The position numbers and the translations under genes were made by a program. A DNA stretch of 13,079 nucleotides from CAZVIK01 sp964627045 (GTDB lineage: Bacteria; Acidobacteriota; Terriglobia; Bryobacterales; Bryobacteraceae), in NCBI GenBank assembly GCA_964627045.1, contig CAZVIK010000108.1, positions 1 to 13,079 of the forward strand, given 5' to 3'. Under the pieces are notes generated by a model. That model was given only the letters and a program-made list of their open reading frames with translations, made no database searches and was not told the origin of the DNA. Shown here piece after piece: positions 1 to 7,059 of the stretch (position 1 is its first letter; every line of letters starts with the position of its first letter).

Positions 1-459
1 GATCGCGACCTTGGCCTTCCCGTTCACCTGTTTGATAACCCACTCGCCGAGCACCCGGGCCGCCTTCACGCTGTCACTGGCGATGAAGGTGTCGCCCGGC
101 ATCCCCGGCGGGAAGCGGTCGACGCAGATGACCGGAATCCTGGCGGCCCTGGCGAGCTTTACCGGGACGCTGGCGGCGGTGGCGCCGGCCGGGATGTAGA
201 TCAGCGCACCGATTTTCCGCGTGATCAGATCCTGCACCTGACTGACCTGCCTGGCCCCGTCGTTCTGCGCGTCGACGACAATTACTTCGGTGTTGCCGCG
301 TGCATTGGCGGCCGCTGTGACCGACTGCTTGACCTGGTTGAAGAAATCGCCTTGAAGGTTGGGCACGGCCAGCCCCACGGCGAGTCTGCCGGCGGCAGAG
401 CCGCGGCCGGCCCGTCCAAACGCCAAGAGTGCTGCGGATATCATGGAACGTCTATTCAT
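1..459 (-). CDS. Periplasmic sugar-binding protein of a CUT2 ABC importer (partial, N-terminal 153 residues)
   Basis: The N-terminal part of a ribose-binding-protein-like (Peripla_BP_4, RbsB family) solute receptor, which would capture a monosaccharide in the periplasm and deliver it to the two permeases encoded just upstream. The protein runs off the left edge, so only about the first half is visible. Motifs seen: LAVGLAVPNLQGDFFNQV near residues 26-43 (first beta strand and sugar-contact loop), VVDAQNDGARQVSQVQDLI (about 61-79), a LIYIPAG strand, and PVICVDRFPPG before FIASDS, the usual order in this family. The start is the ATG at 459-457, preceded by AGGAAGG about 12 nt upstream; a second in-frame ATG lies at codon 6. 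The N-terminus (MNRRSMISAALLAFGRAGRG) has a short hydrophobic stretch interrupted by arginines, so the signal peptide is weak. The spacing of 54 nt after the permease and the same strand suggest one operon. The sugar cannot be told from sequence. Confidence 0.88.
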   Translation of the reverse strand, partial: MNRRSMISAALLAFGRAGRGSAAGRLAVGLAVPNLQGDFFNQVKQSVTAAANARGNTEVIVVDAQNDGARQVSQVQDLITRKIGALIYIPAGATAASVPVKLARAARIPVICVDRFPPGMPGDTFIASDSVKAARVLGEWVIKQVNGKAKVAI

Positions 460-513
460 GGTTCCGAATAACCTTCCTATAAGTTCTGTTGATTAAGGGG
501 CGGCCGTTGAAGA

Positions 514-1566
514 TCATGCGTCACCCGGGAGTATCTGTTCGGAAATGCCAGACTGCGGGCGAACGTTCCGTCGCCGGCCGAGCATGTCGAGAAACGCCGC
601 AAGGCCGATGACGAGGCCGATGGAAATCGTCTGCACATGCGGGGACACGCCGTGGAGATTCAGGCCGTTCATGAGGAAGCCGATGAACAAAGCTCCGACG
701 ACGGTTCCGCCGATCGATCCCGCGCCACCGCGCAGGCTGGCACCGCCGATGACGGCGATCGCGATGGCGTTCAACTCGTAGCCGGCGCCGGCCAGCGGCG
801 TGGAAGCGTTCACGCGCGAAGCGTACACGACGCCGGCCAACCCGGCCATCGTGCCCGATACCACGTACGCTCCGGCGGTCACCCGGGCCACGCGGATTCC
901 CGCCAGACGCGCGACCTCAGGGTTGCCGCCGACCGCATACAGGTCGCGGCCGGCCTGCCGCTGCGTCAAGAAGACCCAGAAGACAGCGATCAATACGACG
1001 AACAACGCTGTCGTCACCGAAAGAAAGCCGAAGTGGTGTTGATACGAATAGGCCAGGAACCGGTCGGGGTATTCGACAATCTGCTCGCCGCCGGTGATGA
1101 TGTGCGCCAGTCCCTTGCTGACGTAGTACATCGCGAGGGTGGCGATGAACGCCGGCAGGCGGGCGTGGGCGACCAGGAGTCCGCTGGCGAGGCCGCACAG
1201 ACTTCCCGCCAGCACCGCCAGAAGCATCGCGGCGCCGATCGGAAGGCCGAGCGTCTTGGCCGACCAGCCAAACACCATCGTGGCAAGCGACAGGACGAAG
1301 CCGACCGAAAGGTCAATCCCCCCGCTGATGATTACGAAGGTCATTCCCAGGGCGAGGATTCCCCAGACCACTATCTGACCGGAGATGTTCAGGAAATTGC
1401 CGGGCGTCAGGAAGCCAGGGGTCGTCAGGGCAAGGACGACGAAGAGCGCCAACAACGCAGCCAACGGCCCGCGGATGCCGGCAGCGAGACGCAGGCTGGA
1501 TCGTGCTCCGCGCAAGCCGGCATTGTGGGCCGGCCCGTTTCCGCTTCCTGGTTTCGCGCTCATCAC
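514..1566 (-). CDS. Sugar ABC transporter permease, RbsC type (second of pair)
   Basis: An inner-membrane permease of the BPD_transp_2 family (RbsC/XylH/AraH type), 350 residues, the usual family length. Family marks: GMTFVIISGGIDLSVG (residues 74-89), the GRDLYAVGGNPEVARLAG loop (206-223) that contacts the ATPase, AGYELNAIAIAVIGGASLRGG (261-281), and a string of hydrophobic helices. It resembles the permease encoded just before it over its whole length, so the two are tandem paralogues that probably pair as a heterodimer. Only 3 nt separate the stop of that gene (TGA at 1572-1570) from this start, implying translational coupling. The listed start is GTG at 1566; the next codon is ATG (1563-1561), which may be the true start. 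A Lys/Arg-containing N-terminal tail of about 30 residues precedes the first helix. The substrate is probably a pentose or hexose, by family only. Confidence 0.93.
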   Translation of the reverse strand: MMSAKPGSGNGPAHNAGLRGARSSLRLAAGIRGPLAALLALFVVLALTTPGFLTPGNFLNISGQIVVWGILALGMTFVIISGGIDLSVGFVLSLATMVFGWSAKTLGLPIGAAMLLAVLAGSLCGLASGLLVAHARLPAFIATLAMYYVSKGLAHIITGGEQIVEYPDRFLAYSYQHHFGFLSVTTALFVVLIAVFWVFLTQRQAGRDLYAVGGNPEVARLAGIRVARVTAGAYVVSGTMAGLAGVVYASRVNASTPLAGAGYELNAIAIAVIGGASLRGGAGSIGGTVVGALFIGFLMNGLNLHGVSPHVQTISIGLVIGLAAFLDMLGRRRNVRPQSGISEQILPGDA

Positions 1567-1569
1567 AGA

Positions 1570-2571
1570 TCAACCCGCCGCCGGGAAACGCCGCCGCCGG
1601 TTCCAGACATCAAAGGCTACGGTGGCGGCGATCACCAGACCAATCAGGAGCGTCTGGAGGTGGATGTTCACACCGTTGAGATTCAGGCCATTTCGCAGGA
1701 TGCCGGTGATCAAAACACCGATTACCTTCCCGCCGATGGTCCCATTCCCCCCCAAATGGAGGGCCCCGCCGATCACAACGGCCGCGATGGCGTCGAGTTC
1801 GTATCCTACACAGGCATAAGGCTGTGCCGTCGCCAGCCGCGAGGTCTGCACGATTCCGGCCAAACCGGCGAACGCGGCCGACAAGACGTAGGCCCAAATG
1901 GTCAGCGACGGAACGCGGACGGCGGCCAGGCGGGCTACCTCGGCGTTTCCCCCGATGGCGTAGAAGCCACGCCCGGCGATCCGGTAGGAAAGCAGCAGCC
2001 AGCAGGCGACGATCAATGCCACGAATACGAGCGTCGTGAGCGGTAGAAAGCCGAAGTAGTTGGTAACCGCCAGGTCGCCGAACCACGGCGGGAAATCGTA
2101 CCGCTGCTGCATGTTTGAGACCAGATTGGCCGACCCGCGAGCGACCGACATCATCGCCATGGTGGCAAGAAACGCCGGCAGCCCCGCCTTGGCCACCAAC
2201 AAGCCGTTCACCAGGCCGCAGAGCGCCGCTGCCAGGATCCCTGCCGCCACGGCGAGCGGGATGGGGATCTGGAAGTCGGCGGCCAGCACGCCGAAGGTCA
2301 TCATCGACAGCACGAACGTGGACCCGACCGAGAGGTCGATCCCCCCGGCAACGATCACGAAGGTCATTCCCAATGCAATGATCCCGTTTCTGGTGACCTG
2401 GTCGACGATATTCAAGTAGTTGCGCGCGGAGAGGAACTGCGGCGTCGTCAGACAAAGGAAGAGGAAAAGCAGCGCCAGCGCGATCACCGGCCCCGGAGAC
2501 ACGGCAAAGACCCGTCTCCAGGCGCCGCGCACGCCGATGCTCTCCTCCTTCGTCGCGGGATCGATCCTCAC
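1570..2571 (-). CDS. Sugar ABC transporter permease, RbsC type (first of pair)
   Basis: An inner-membrane permease of the BPD_transp_2 (RbsC/XylH/AraH) family, 333 residues. Motifs: GMTFVIVAGGIDLSVG (68-83), GRGFYAIGGNAEVARLAAV (200-218), and YELDAIAAVVIGGALHLGGNG (257-277), where the family normally has a small or hydroxyl residue before LxGG; here ALHLGG is slightly divergent. It is the first surviving complete gene of the importer operon, followed by the second permease and the binding protein. The start is GTG at 2571-2569, overlapping the TGA (2570-2568) of a short upstream minus-strand frame in a GTGA arrangement. Such an overlap normally means coupling to a preceding cistron, which here seems largely lost. 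There is no good independent Shine-Dalgarno sequence and no ATG nearby. An ATPase gene, usual in such operons, is not seen next to it. Confidence 0.92.
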   Translation of the reverse strand: MRIDPATKEESIGVRGAWRRVFAVSPGPVIALALLFLFLCLTTPQFLSARNYLNIVDQVTRNGIIALGMTFVIVAGGIDLSVGSTFVLSMMTFGVLAADFQIPIPLAVAAGILAAALCGLVNGLLVAKAGLPAFLATMAMMSVARGSANLVSNMQQRYDFPPWFGDLAVTNYFGFLPLTTLVFVALIVACWLLLSYRIAGRGFYAIGGNAEVARLAAVRVPSLTIWAYVLSAAFAGLAGIVQTSRLATAQPYACVGYELDAIAAVVIGGALHLGGNGTIGGKVIGVLITGILRNGLNLNGVNIHLQTLLIGLVIAATVAFDVWNRRRRFPAAG

Positions 2572-2681
2572 CCTTCCAGCCTGACGCCCTCAGGACCGAT
2601 GTAGCGCATCGCAAGCGCATGGGCCTCCAGAGGGCGAGGACGGCGGCCGCCGCGCTGGTTGCCTGGCGAGCGCGGTGGCAT
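2568..2681 (-). pseudogene. Possible truncated 3' end of a gene upstream of the permeases
   Basis: A minus-strand frame of 37 codons ending RPLEAHALAMRYIGPEGVRLEG, whose TGA overlaps the GTG start of the first permease (GTGA). The overlap suggests that this is the true 3' end of the cistron that once preceded the permeases. The N-terminal half (PPRSPGNQRGGRRPRP) is Arg/Pro-rich and looks non-coding, and upstream the DNA reads instead as the plus-strand GH51-like fragment. By operon logic the missing cistron could be the importer ATPase, but the surviving tail is too short for me to assign a family. It could also be a chance open frame. Confidence 0.3.
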
Positions 2682-2938
2682 GGAATTCGGCCAACACCGC
2701 GCTCACCGTGGCGGTGGTGAATCCAGGCGGACAGGCGGCGGCTTTCGGCTTGGCGCTCAAGGGGGCGCAACTGGCGGGCCCCGGGATGAGTTGGGTGATC
2801 GCCGCAAAGGACCGCATGTCGCACAACGAACCCGGACCCCCGCGCGAGGTGGATATCAAGCAGGAACCGTATGCGGGTTCGGGCGAGCTGCGAGTGCCGC
2901 CGCTGAGCGTGGCGGTGTTCGAGCTGCCGGTGAGGTAG
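2675..2938 (+). pseudogene. C-terminal fragment of a GH51-like alpha-L-arabinofuranosidase
   Basis: The only convincing plus-strand reading frame in the left 12 kb. Its 87 codons resemble the C-terminal beta-sandwich of GH51 alpha-L-arabinofuranosidases: ANTALTVAVVNPGGQAAAFGL (the 'A-VNP' strand), LAGPGMSWVIAAKD, then MSHNEPGPPREVDIKQ, matching the family's xxxYNxPGxPxxV segment, and RVPPLSVAVFELPV at the end. In the family these follow a TIM-barrel catalytic domain of about 350-400 residues, which is absent, so the fragment cannot be an active glycosidase. The frame stays open upstream only to 2585 (TGA at 2582-2584), and residues before about 2670 do not look like the family. The GTG at 2675 has no clear ribosome binding site and is probably not a real start. 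It is convergent with the HtrL-family gene (33 bp between stops) and butts against the importer operon. It could also be a free-standing domain gene, which I think is less likely. Confidence 0.6.
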
Positions 2939-2958
2939 CCGAACGATCCCGCGTGCTT

Positions 2959-2980
2959 GCCCGGCGATTCCTCACCGGGC
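2959..2980. terminator. Possible bidirectional hairpin between convergent genes
   Basis: A perfect 6-bp inverted repeat, GCCCGG (2959-2964) and CCGGGC (2975-2980), with a 10-nt loop. It sits between the stop of the GH51-like fragment and the stop of the HtrL-family gene, overlapping the latter's last codons. There is no T-run on either strand, so it would be a weak terminator at best. Confidence 0.22.
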
Positions 2981-3835
2981 CGACCGGCGGAGCGGTGATG
3001 GCAGACCGGTCTCGCGCCCCGCCATCTTCCGGAGGCGGGCGTAAGCCGGGCCCAGGAAGCTCAGGCGGTCTCGCAGGATCATGCGTCGCGAGATCAGTTC
3101 CCCATGGCGATGAGCCAGGATGGTAAGCAGGCTCTCATCCGTGCCCATGTAGCCCGCGTCAAGAGTTTTGCGCATGATTTCCGCGAGACGCCCGCCGGCC
3201 TCGCGCACATATTCCAGGGGGCCGCCGCATAGTCCACCGCGGCAGACCCAGCGGATATGCCGCACCCCGCAAAAAGCGGCGCACGCCTTTCTGTCGAACC
3301 CATGTATCTCTAGGCTGCGGCCACACGGGTAGCTGTAGAGCAGGAACTTCCGTCCGGGTATCCTTCCGGCGATTACCTTCCTGCCGAAGGACTTGTAGCG
3401 CCAGTTGTAGAGAATGCCGCCGTCCAGCCAGTAGACCCGTTCCGTGCCAAAAGGATTGCCCAAGGCCGCTTCATGAAGCCAGCCGAGCCTCATCATCATC
3501 AACGGCACGTAGTGAGGAAGCCGGTACTGCGGGCTGTCCCTGAGCCAGCCGGCCTGATTGACCCAATGCTCCGAGGTGCGGATTTCCTGAATCCTTTCGA
3601 AATAGCGAAACCTCTCGATGTCCTCGAGTTCGATGGTCCGGATGGCCGTGGTCGCGGGGTCGCGCTGCTCGCGTACGAGGTTCTCGTACCGTTTCTGGAT
3701 GTAGACAATGAGCGGTTGGGGGGTGCGCAGCAATTCCACGAAGCTCTCCCGGTAGTAGGAGAAGGGACGGACGAACGGGCCGTCGATGTCTCCCCTGCCG
3801 AGATCGAACACGCCTGTGACGATGGTTTCGCTCAT
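2972..3835 (-). CDS. HtrL/WlaTC family glycosyltransferase-like protein
   Basis: A cytoplasmic protein of 287 residues of the HtrL_YibB family, a group tied to LPS or other surface glycan loci (E. coli YibB, Campylobacter WlaTC) and annotated as probable glycosyltransferases. Typical family pattern: SETIVTGVFDLGRGD at the N-terminus, PLIVYIQKRY (41-50), LPHYVPLMMMRLGWLHEAA (106-124), RVYWLDGGI (133-141), a Gly-rich segment at 199-205, and GYMGTDESLLTIL (228-240). The open frame extends much farther upstream, but the start is ATG 3835-3833: the homology begins there and it overlaps the TGA of the preceding GT8 gene in an ATGA junction. Four cysteines cluster at residues 185-203 (C185, C189, C198, C203), which is unusual. 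As the third gene of the glycosyltransferase operon it probably acts on the same glycan. The donor and acceptor are unknown. Confidence 0.82.
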   Translation of the reverse strand: MSETIVTGVFDLGRGDIDGPFVRPFSYYRESFVELLRTPQPLIVYIQKRYENLVREQRDPATTAIRTIELEDIERFRYFERIQEIRTSEHWVNQAGWLRDSPQYRLPHYVPLMMMRLGWLHEAALGNPFGTERVYWLDGGILYNWRYKSFGRKVIAGRIPGRKFLLYSYPCGRSLEIHGFDRKACAAFCGVRHIRWVCRGGLCGGPLEYVREAGGRLAEIMRKTLDAGYMGTDESLLTILAHRHGELISRRMILRDRLSFLGPAYARLRKMAGRETGLPSPLRRSAR

Positions 3836-4932
3836 TTCGGCCCTGGGAAAAGGCTTCGCCGGTCTACCGGCATCGCCAGAAGATAATAGAACCAAACAAA
3901 CACCTGCCAGAGAGGATAGGTGAGCAGCATCCACGGGTGGGTGACGAGGATACGCAGCGCCGAACCGGCCCGCCCGGGGCCTTCCCTCCATGCCAGTTGA
4001 TTGAGACGGCTGTGCGGCAGGATAAGAGTTCTCCGAACGAGTTCCGAAGGGCCAGACAGTCCAGGGATCGTCGATGGCGGCCATTGGGTTCGCGAGAAGT
4101 AATCCCGGAACAGGCCGGTCCTCGAGTGCGGGCACCACTTCATCCACGGTTTGACGCGCGCCGTGAAGTGGACGACCTTTGGGCTTGATACCGCCTCCAG
4201 GATCGCGTTGCGGCCATAGACGTACCCGTTCCAGAGAAAGAGACAGTCCGGCAGTTCGTGCAGATTCCAGGTTGGGCCGAGGGCGCCCCAGCGCCCCTGC
4301 AACACGCAGTTCAAGGCATCCTGGTCGCAAAACGTCAGGTCCTCGGGGTGGTCTTGCAGGATGCGGAGGGCTCGCGCCCCGACGTGTTCTCTGCGCCAGC
4401 CGGCTACGTCAATGAGCAGGACGCCGGCGTTGAAGTAAGGCGAATGAGAGTCGAAAGCGATCCCCTCGCCAAACGCGACGCGGCTTAGCCGGGCCAGGTG
4501 AAACGCTCGGGCATAGGCATCCGGTACGGCCAGCGCCAAGTTGCCTCCCGTGTCTGTCTCCCAAAGACAGGACAGGTCTCCGAGCACCAAGGTATCGGCG
4601 TCGAGATAGATCGCTTTGCTCACCTCCGGTGGCAGGAGTTCGCCGGTGAAGAGGCGGAAGTAGACGGTCGGCGGCCCGGCGAGCGCCCGGCCCGAGCCCG
4701 CCTCCTGGATTTTCGATTTGTCAGGAGTGATCCAGCGTGCGCGGAGGGGGAATGGTCGCCAGGAATCCTCCGCGCAGCGCCGGGAATCCTCACTGAGGTT
4801 GTCCTGGAAAACGTAAAGGTCGACCGGTGTGCCGCGCTTCAGGTTTTCCAGCATGGATCGCACCATGACCGTTAGGGACACAATGTACCGCTCGTCGGCG
4901 GCCGAGGCCAAAACGAGATCCGCACTGCTCAT
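3832..4932 (-). CDS. GT8 family glycosyltransferase (second of pair)
   Basis: A retaining glycosyltransferase of family GT8 (LgtC/WaaJ type), 366 residues, which would move a sugar, usually galactose or glucose from UDP-sugar, onto a surface glycan at the inner face of the membrane. The metal-binding DxD is YLDADTLVLGD (D111, D113). Other family marks: YFNAGVLLID (166-175), DQDALN (203-208), and HFT...KPW (255-263), which bind nucleotide diphosphate and metal. The C-terminus ends with hydrophobic segments (THPWMLLTYPLW then VFVWFYYLL, about 331-352) that could hold the enzyme to the membrane. The start is ATG 4932-4930, overlapping the previous gene's TGA (ATGA), and the stop likewise overlaps the next gene's start. 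The longer upstream frame is only the shadow of the neighbouring GT8 gene. The exact sugar cannot be read from sequence. Confidence 0.93.
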   Translation of the reverse strand: MSSADLVLASAADERYIVSLTVMVRSMLENLKRGTPVDLYVFQDNLSEDSRRCAEDSWRPFPLRARWITPDKSKIQEAGSGRALAGPPTVYFRLFTGELLPPEVSKAIYLDADTLVLGDLSCLWETDTGGNLALAVPDAYARAFHLARLSRVAFGEGIAFDSHSPYFNAGVLLIDVAGWRREHVGARALRILQDHPEDLTFCDQDALNCVLQGRWGALGPTWNLHELPDCLFLWNGYVYGRNAILEAVSSPKVVHFTARVKPWMKWCPHSRTGLFRDYFSRTQWPPSTIPGLSGPSELVRRTLILPHSRLNQLAWREGPGRAGSALRILVTHPWMLLTYPLWQVFVWFYYLLAMPVDRRSLFPGPK

Positions 4933-5996
4933 CGAACAAACCAGAGTGCTGCCTTTTCCCTTGCCACTGCCAGGGGAGCAGTGAACAAAATCCAAGGGTG
5001 AAGCAGCGCCACGTTCAGTATCTGCGGCAGAAGTGCGACGAACGCGCGAGCCGGCCTTCGGGCTGCGGTGAGTGCCGCGCCCAGGTGAAGGAGCCGGCGG
5101 TGCGGCCCGGCGAAGAACTCTAGGACGCGCCGGAGGGGCGTGAGCCGGGGCGGCCGCCAGTCGCTCCAACCGGCCCGTACGATGGCGGCTTGGTAGGCAT
5201 CGGTGAACCGCGCCGGGTGATCGTTGATGCTGTGCCACGGCTTGGTGGCCGTAGTGAAGTGCACGATGATCGGGTCCCGCTTGGCCTGCCGGAACTCCTC
5301 GGCGGAATAGGGACTGGACCGCCAGTCGGGAAAAAGATCGAGAGTCGATTGCCTGTTCCAGATCGGAGAGAGTATTCCCCACCGGCCGACGAGGCATTCG
5401 TTCAGCGACGCCTGCTCGTTGTATTTCGAAACCCGCCGCAATTGGCGAGCCCTCTCCAGCGAACGCCGCTCCAAATTTCCTTCTCGCCAGGCTGCCAGAT
5501 CGATCACCATCACGCCGGAGTTCAGATAGGGCCCGGCTCTGTCACTGGCGCCATCCGCCCGATGGGTCTGGATGCAGGCGTCCTGGACCGCCAGGACAAT
5601 GTTGCCGTTCGTCTCCATTTGCCAAAGGCGTGAGATGTCTCCGAGAATCAGCACGTCGACGTCGAGGTAGATTACCTTCGACAGAGCGGCGGGAAGGGCA
5701 GACCCCACAAGCAACCGATAGTAGGCGGATGGGCGGCCAGTGTGTCCCGTGCCGGCCAGGAGCGGGCGGATCATCCGTATGTCCGGACAGAGCCAGCGCA
5801 CTCGCACCCGGCCACCCCATGCGACCTCCAGCCGCTGCCGTGCGGCCGGATCAAGGTCGCCGGCCAAAATGTAGAGATCCACTCCGTAGCCGACGTCGAG
5901 GCCTTCCAGGAGCGTGTGGACGGCGACGCCCAGGGCCAGCGAATACGGCTCGTCGGCCGCCATTGCGACGGAGAGAATGTTATCTCGTTCGCCCAC
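4929..5996 (-). CDS. GT8 family glycosyltransferase (first of pair)
   Basis: A family GT8 retaining glycosyltransferase, 355 residues, and the first gene of the three-gene coupled cluster. Marks: ILSVAMAADEPYSLALGVAVHTLL (7-30, nucleotide-binding strand), YRLLVGSALP, YLDVDVLILGD (D112, D114 as DxD), YLNSGVMVIDL (157-167), and HFTTATKPW (247-254-ish). The DQDxLN motif is changed to NEQASLN (193-199), which may alter acceptor or metal handling. The C-terminus has the same ...LLHPWILFTAPL pattern as its neighbour, so the two look like an old tandem duplication that diverged in substrate. The start is GTG 5996-5994 with a GGGGGA ribosome site about 5 nt upstream; the ATG at 6000 is out of frame. 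It lies about 100 nt after the SPFH gene, so it may share that transcript or have its own weak promoter. The donor sugar is unknown. Confidence 0.92.
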   Translation of the reverse strand: MGERDNILSVAMAADEPYSLALGVAVHTLLEGLDVGYGVDLYILAGDLDPAARQRLEVAWGGRVRVRWLCPDIRMIRPLLAGTGHTGRPSAYYRLLVGSALPAALSKVIYLDVDVLILGDISRLWQMETNGNIVLAVQDACIQTHRADGASDRAGPYLNSGVMVIDLAAWREGNLERRSLERARQLRRVSKYNEQASLNECLVGRWGILSPIWNRQSTLDLFPDWRSSPYSAEEFRQAKRDPIIVHFTTATKPWHSINDHPARFTDAYQAAIVRAGWSDWRPPRLTPLRRVLEFFAGPHRRLLHLGAALTAARRPARAFVALLPQILNVALLHPWILFTAPLAVAREKAALWFVR

Positions 5997-6097
5997 GCAT
6001 CCCCCGGCCGGCCTCTACGAGCCCGCCGACACCATCCCGTACCAGCGGAAAGCTATTCGGCACACTGCAGGCGGCGCCCATCCGTACTGCCAGGCCG

Positions 6098-7054
6098 CTA
6101 AGCGCTTGTGTCCCGAGACGGGGGGGCCGCTCCCGTCGCCCGCACCACGTTCATCGCCGAGGCAATCATCCCGCTGATGTCGCTGAGCGTCGAAGGCACA
6201 ATGAGCGTGGTGCCCTCTTTGGCCAGGTTTCCGAACTGCGCGATGTAGGCTTCGGCCACGCGCAGTTGCAGCGCCTGGAATCCGCCTGGAGACTGGAGCG
6301 CGTCGGCCACGCGGCGGATACCCTCGGCGGTGGCGGTGGCGACAGTCAAAATCGCCTGGCCTTCGCCTTCGGCGACGTTGATCTGTTGCTGCTTGGCGGC
6401 CTCGGATTCCTTGATGACCTTCTGCTTCTCGCCCTCGGCGTTGTTGATGGCGGCGTCGCGGGCGCCCTCGGAGGTGAGGATGATGGCGCGCTTTTCGCGT
6501 TCCGCGCGCATCTGCTTCTCCATGGCGGCTTGAATGTCCTTGGGCGGGTTGATGTTTTTGATCTCGTAACGTAGAACCTTGACGCCCCAGGGCTCGGAAG
6601 CCTTGTCCAACTCGCTGACCAGCGCGGTGTTGATATAGGTGCGCTCTTCAAAGGTGCGGTCCAGTTCGATCTTGCCGATCTCGCTGCGAAGGGCCGTCTG
6701 AGCGAGCTGGGTGATGGCGAAGCGGTAGTCGGAGATGCCGTAGGAGGCGCGCTCCGGGTTCATCACCTTCAGGTAGAGGATTCCGTCGACGCCGACCTGC
6801 ACGTTGTCCCTGGTGATGCAGATCTGCTCGGGGACATCGATGGCCTGCTCCTTCAGCATGTGCCGGTAACGGATGGTGTCCAAGAACGGCACCAGGACGT
6901 GAAAACCGGCTTCCAGCGTGGCGCTGTACTTGCCCAGGCGCTCGACGACGTAGGCGCTCTGTTGCGGGACGACGACGGCGGTTTTTGCCAGGATGATAAG
7001 GAACAAAACCGCCATCAGGAGAACGACAATCAGCGAACCTGTGATGGAATCCAT
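6098..7054 (-). CDS. qmcA: SPFH/Band 7 (stomatin/paraslipin, QmcA-like) membrane protein
   Basis: An inner-membrane scaffold protein of the SPFH superfamily, 318 residues, close in length and order to E. coli QmcA (305). Such proteins form large ring or cage oligomers in lipid microdomains and often partner with NfeD proteins and proteases. It has an N-terminal membrane anchor (SLIVVLLMAVLFLIILA, 7-23), then the SPFH domain with VPQQSAYVVERLGKY (29-43), GFHVLVPFLDTI (50-61), SEIGKIELDRTFEER (124-138), WGVKVLRYEIKNINPP (156-171), then a charged coiled-coil stretch (about 172-232) and an Ala-rich tail. The start is ATG 7054-7052, 5 nt after the NfeD-like stop. Together with that gene it forms a bicistronic unit, as in many bacteria. 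The symbol reflects family, not proven orthology. Confidence 0.93.
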   Translation of the reverse strand: MDSITGSLIVVLLMAVLFLIILAKTAVVVPQQSAYVVERLGKYSATLEAGFHVLVPFLDTIRYRHMLKEQAIDVPEQICITRDNVQVGVDGILYLKVMNPERASYGISDYRFAITQLAQTALRSEIGKIELDRTFEERTYINTALVSELDKASEPWGVKVLRYEIKNINPPKDIQAAMEKQMRAEREKRAIILTSEGARDAAINNAEGEKQKVIKESEAAKQQQINVAEGEGQAILTVATATAEGIRRVADALQSPGGFQALQLRVAEAYIAQFGNLAKEGTTLIVPSTLSDISGMIASAMNVVRATGAAPPSRDTSA

Positions 7055-7059
7055 GGAAG

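Noticed and set aside
637..2046. A 469-codon plus-strand frame opposite the two permeases
   Set aside because: The translation is hydrophilic, Gln/Arg/Asp-rich and lacks motifs; the minus-strand permeases explain the region completely.
3836..4330. Long N-terminal extension of the HtrL-family protein
   Set aside because: The extra 165 residues are Arg/Pro-rich and overlie the GT8 gene; homology and the ATGA overlap fix the start at 3835.
5997..6097. A possible terminator or promoter between the SPFH and GT8 genes
   Set aside because: Only a 5-bp GC stem with a long loop and no convincing -35/-10 pair could be found.
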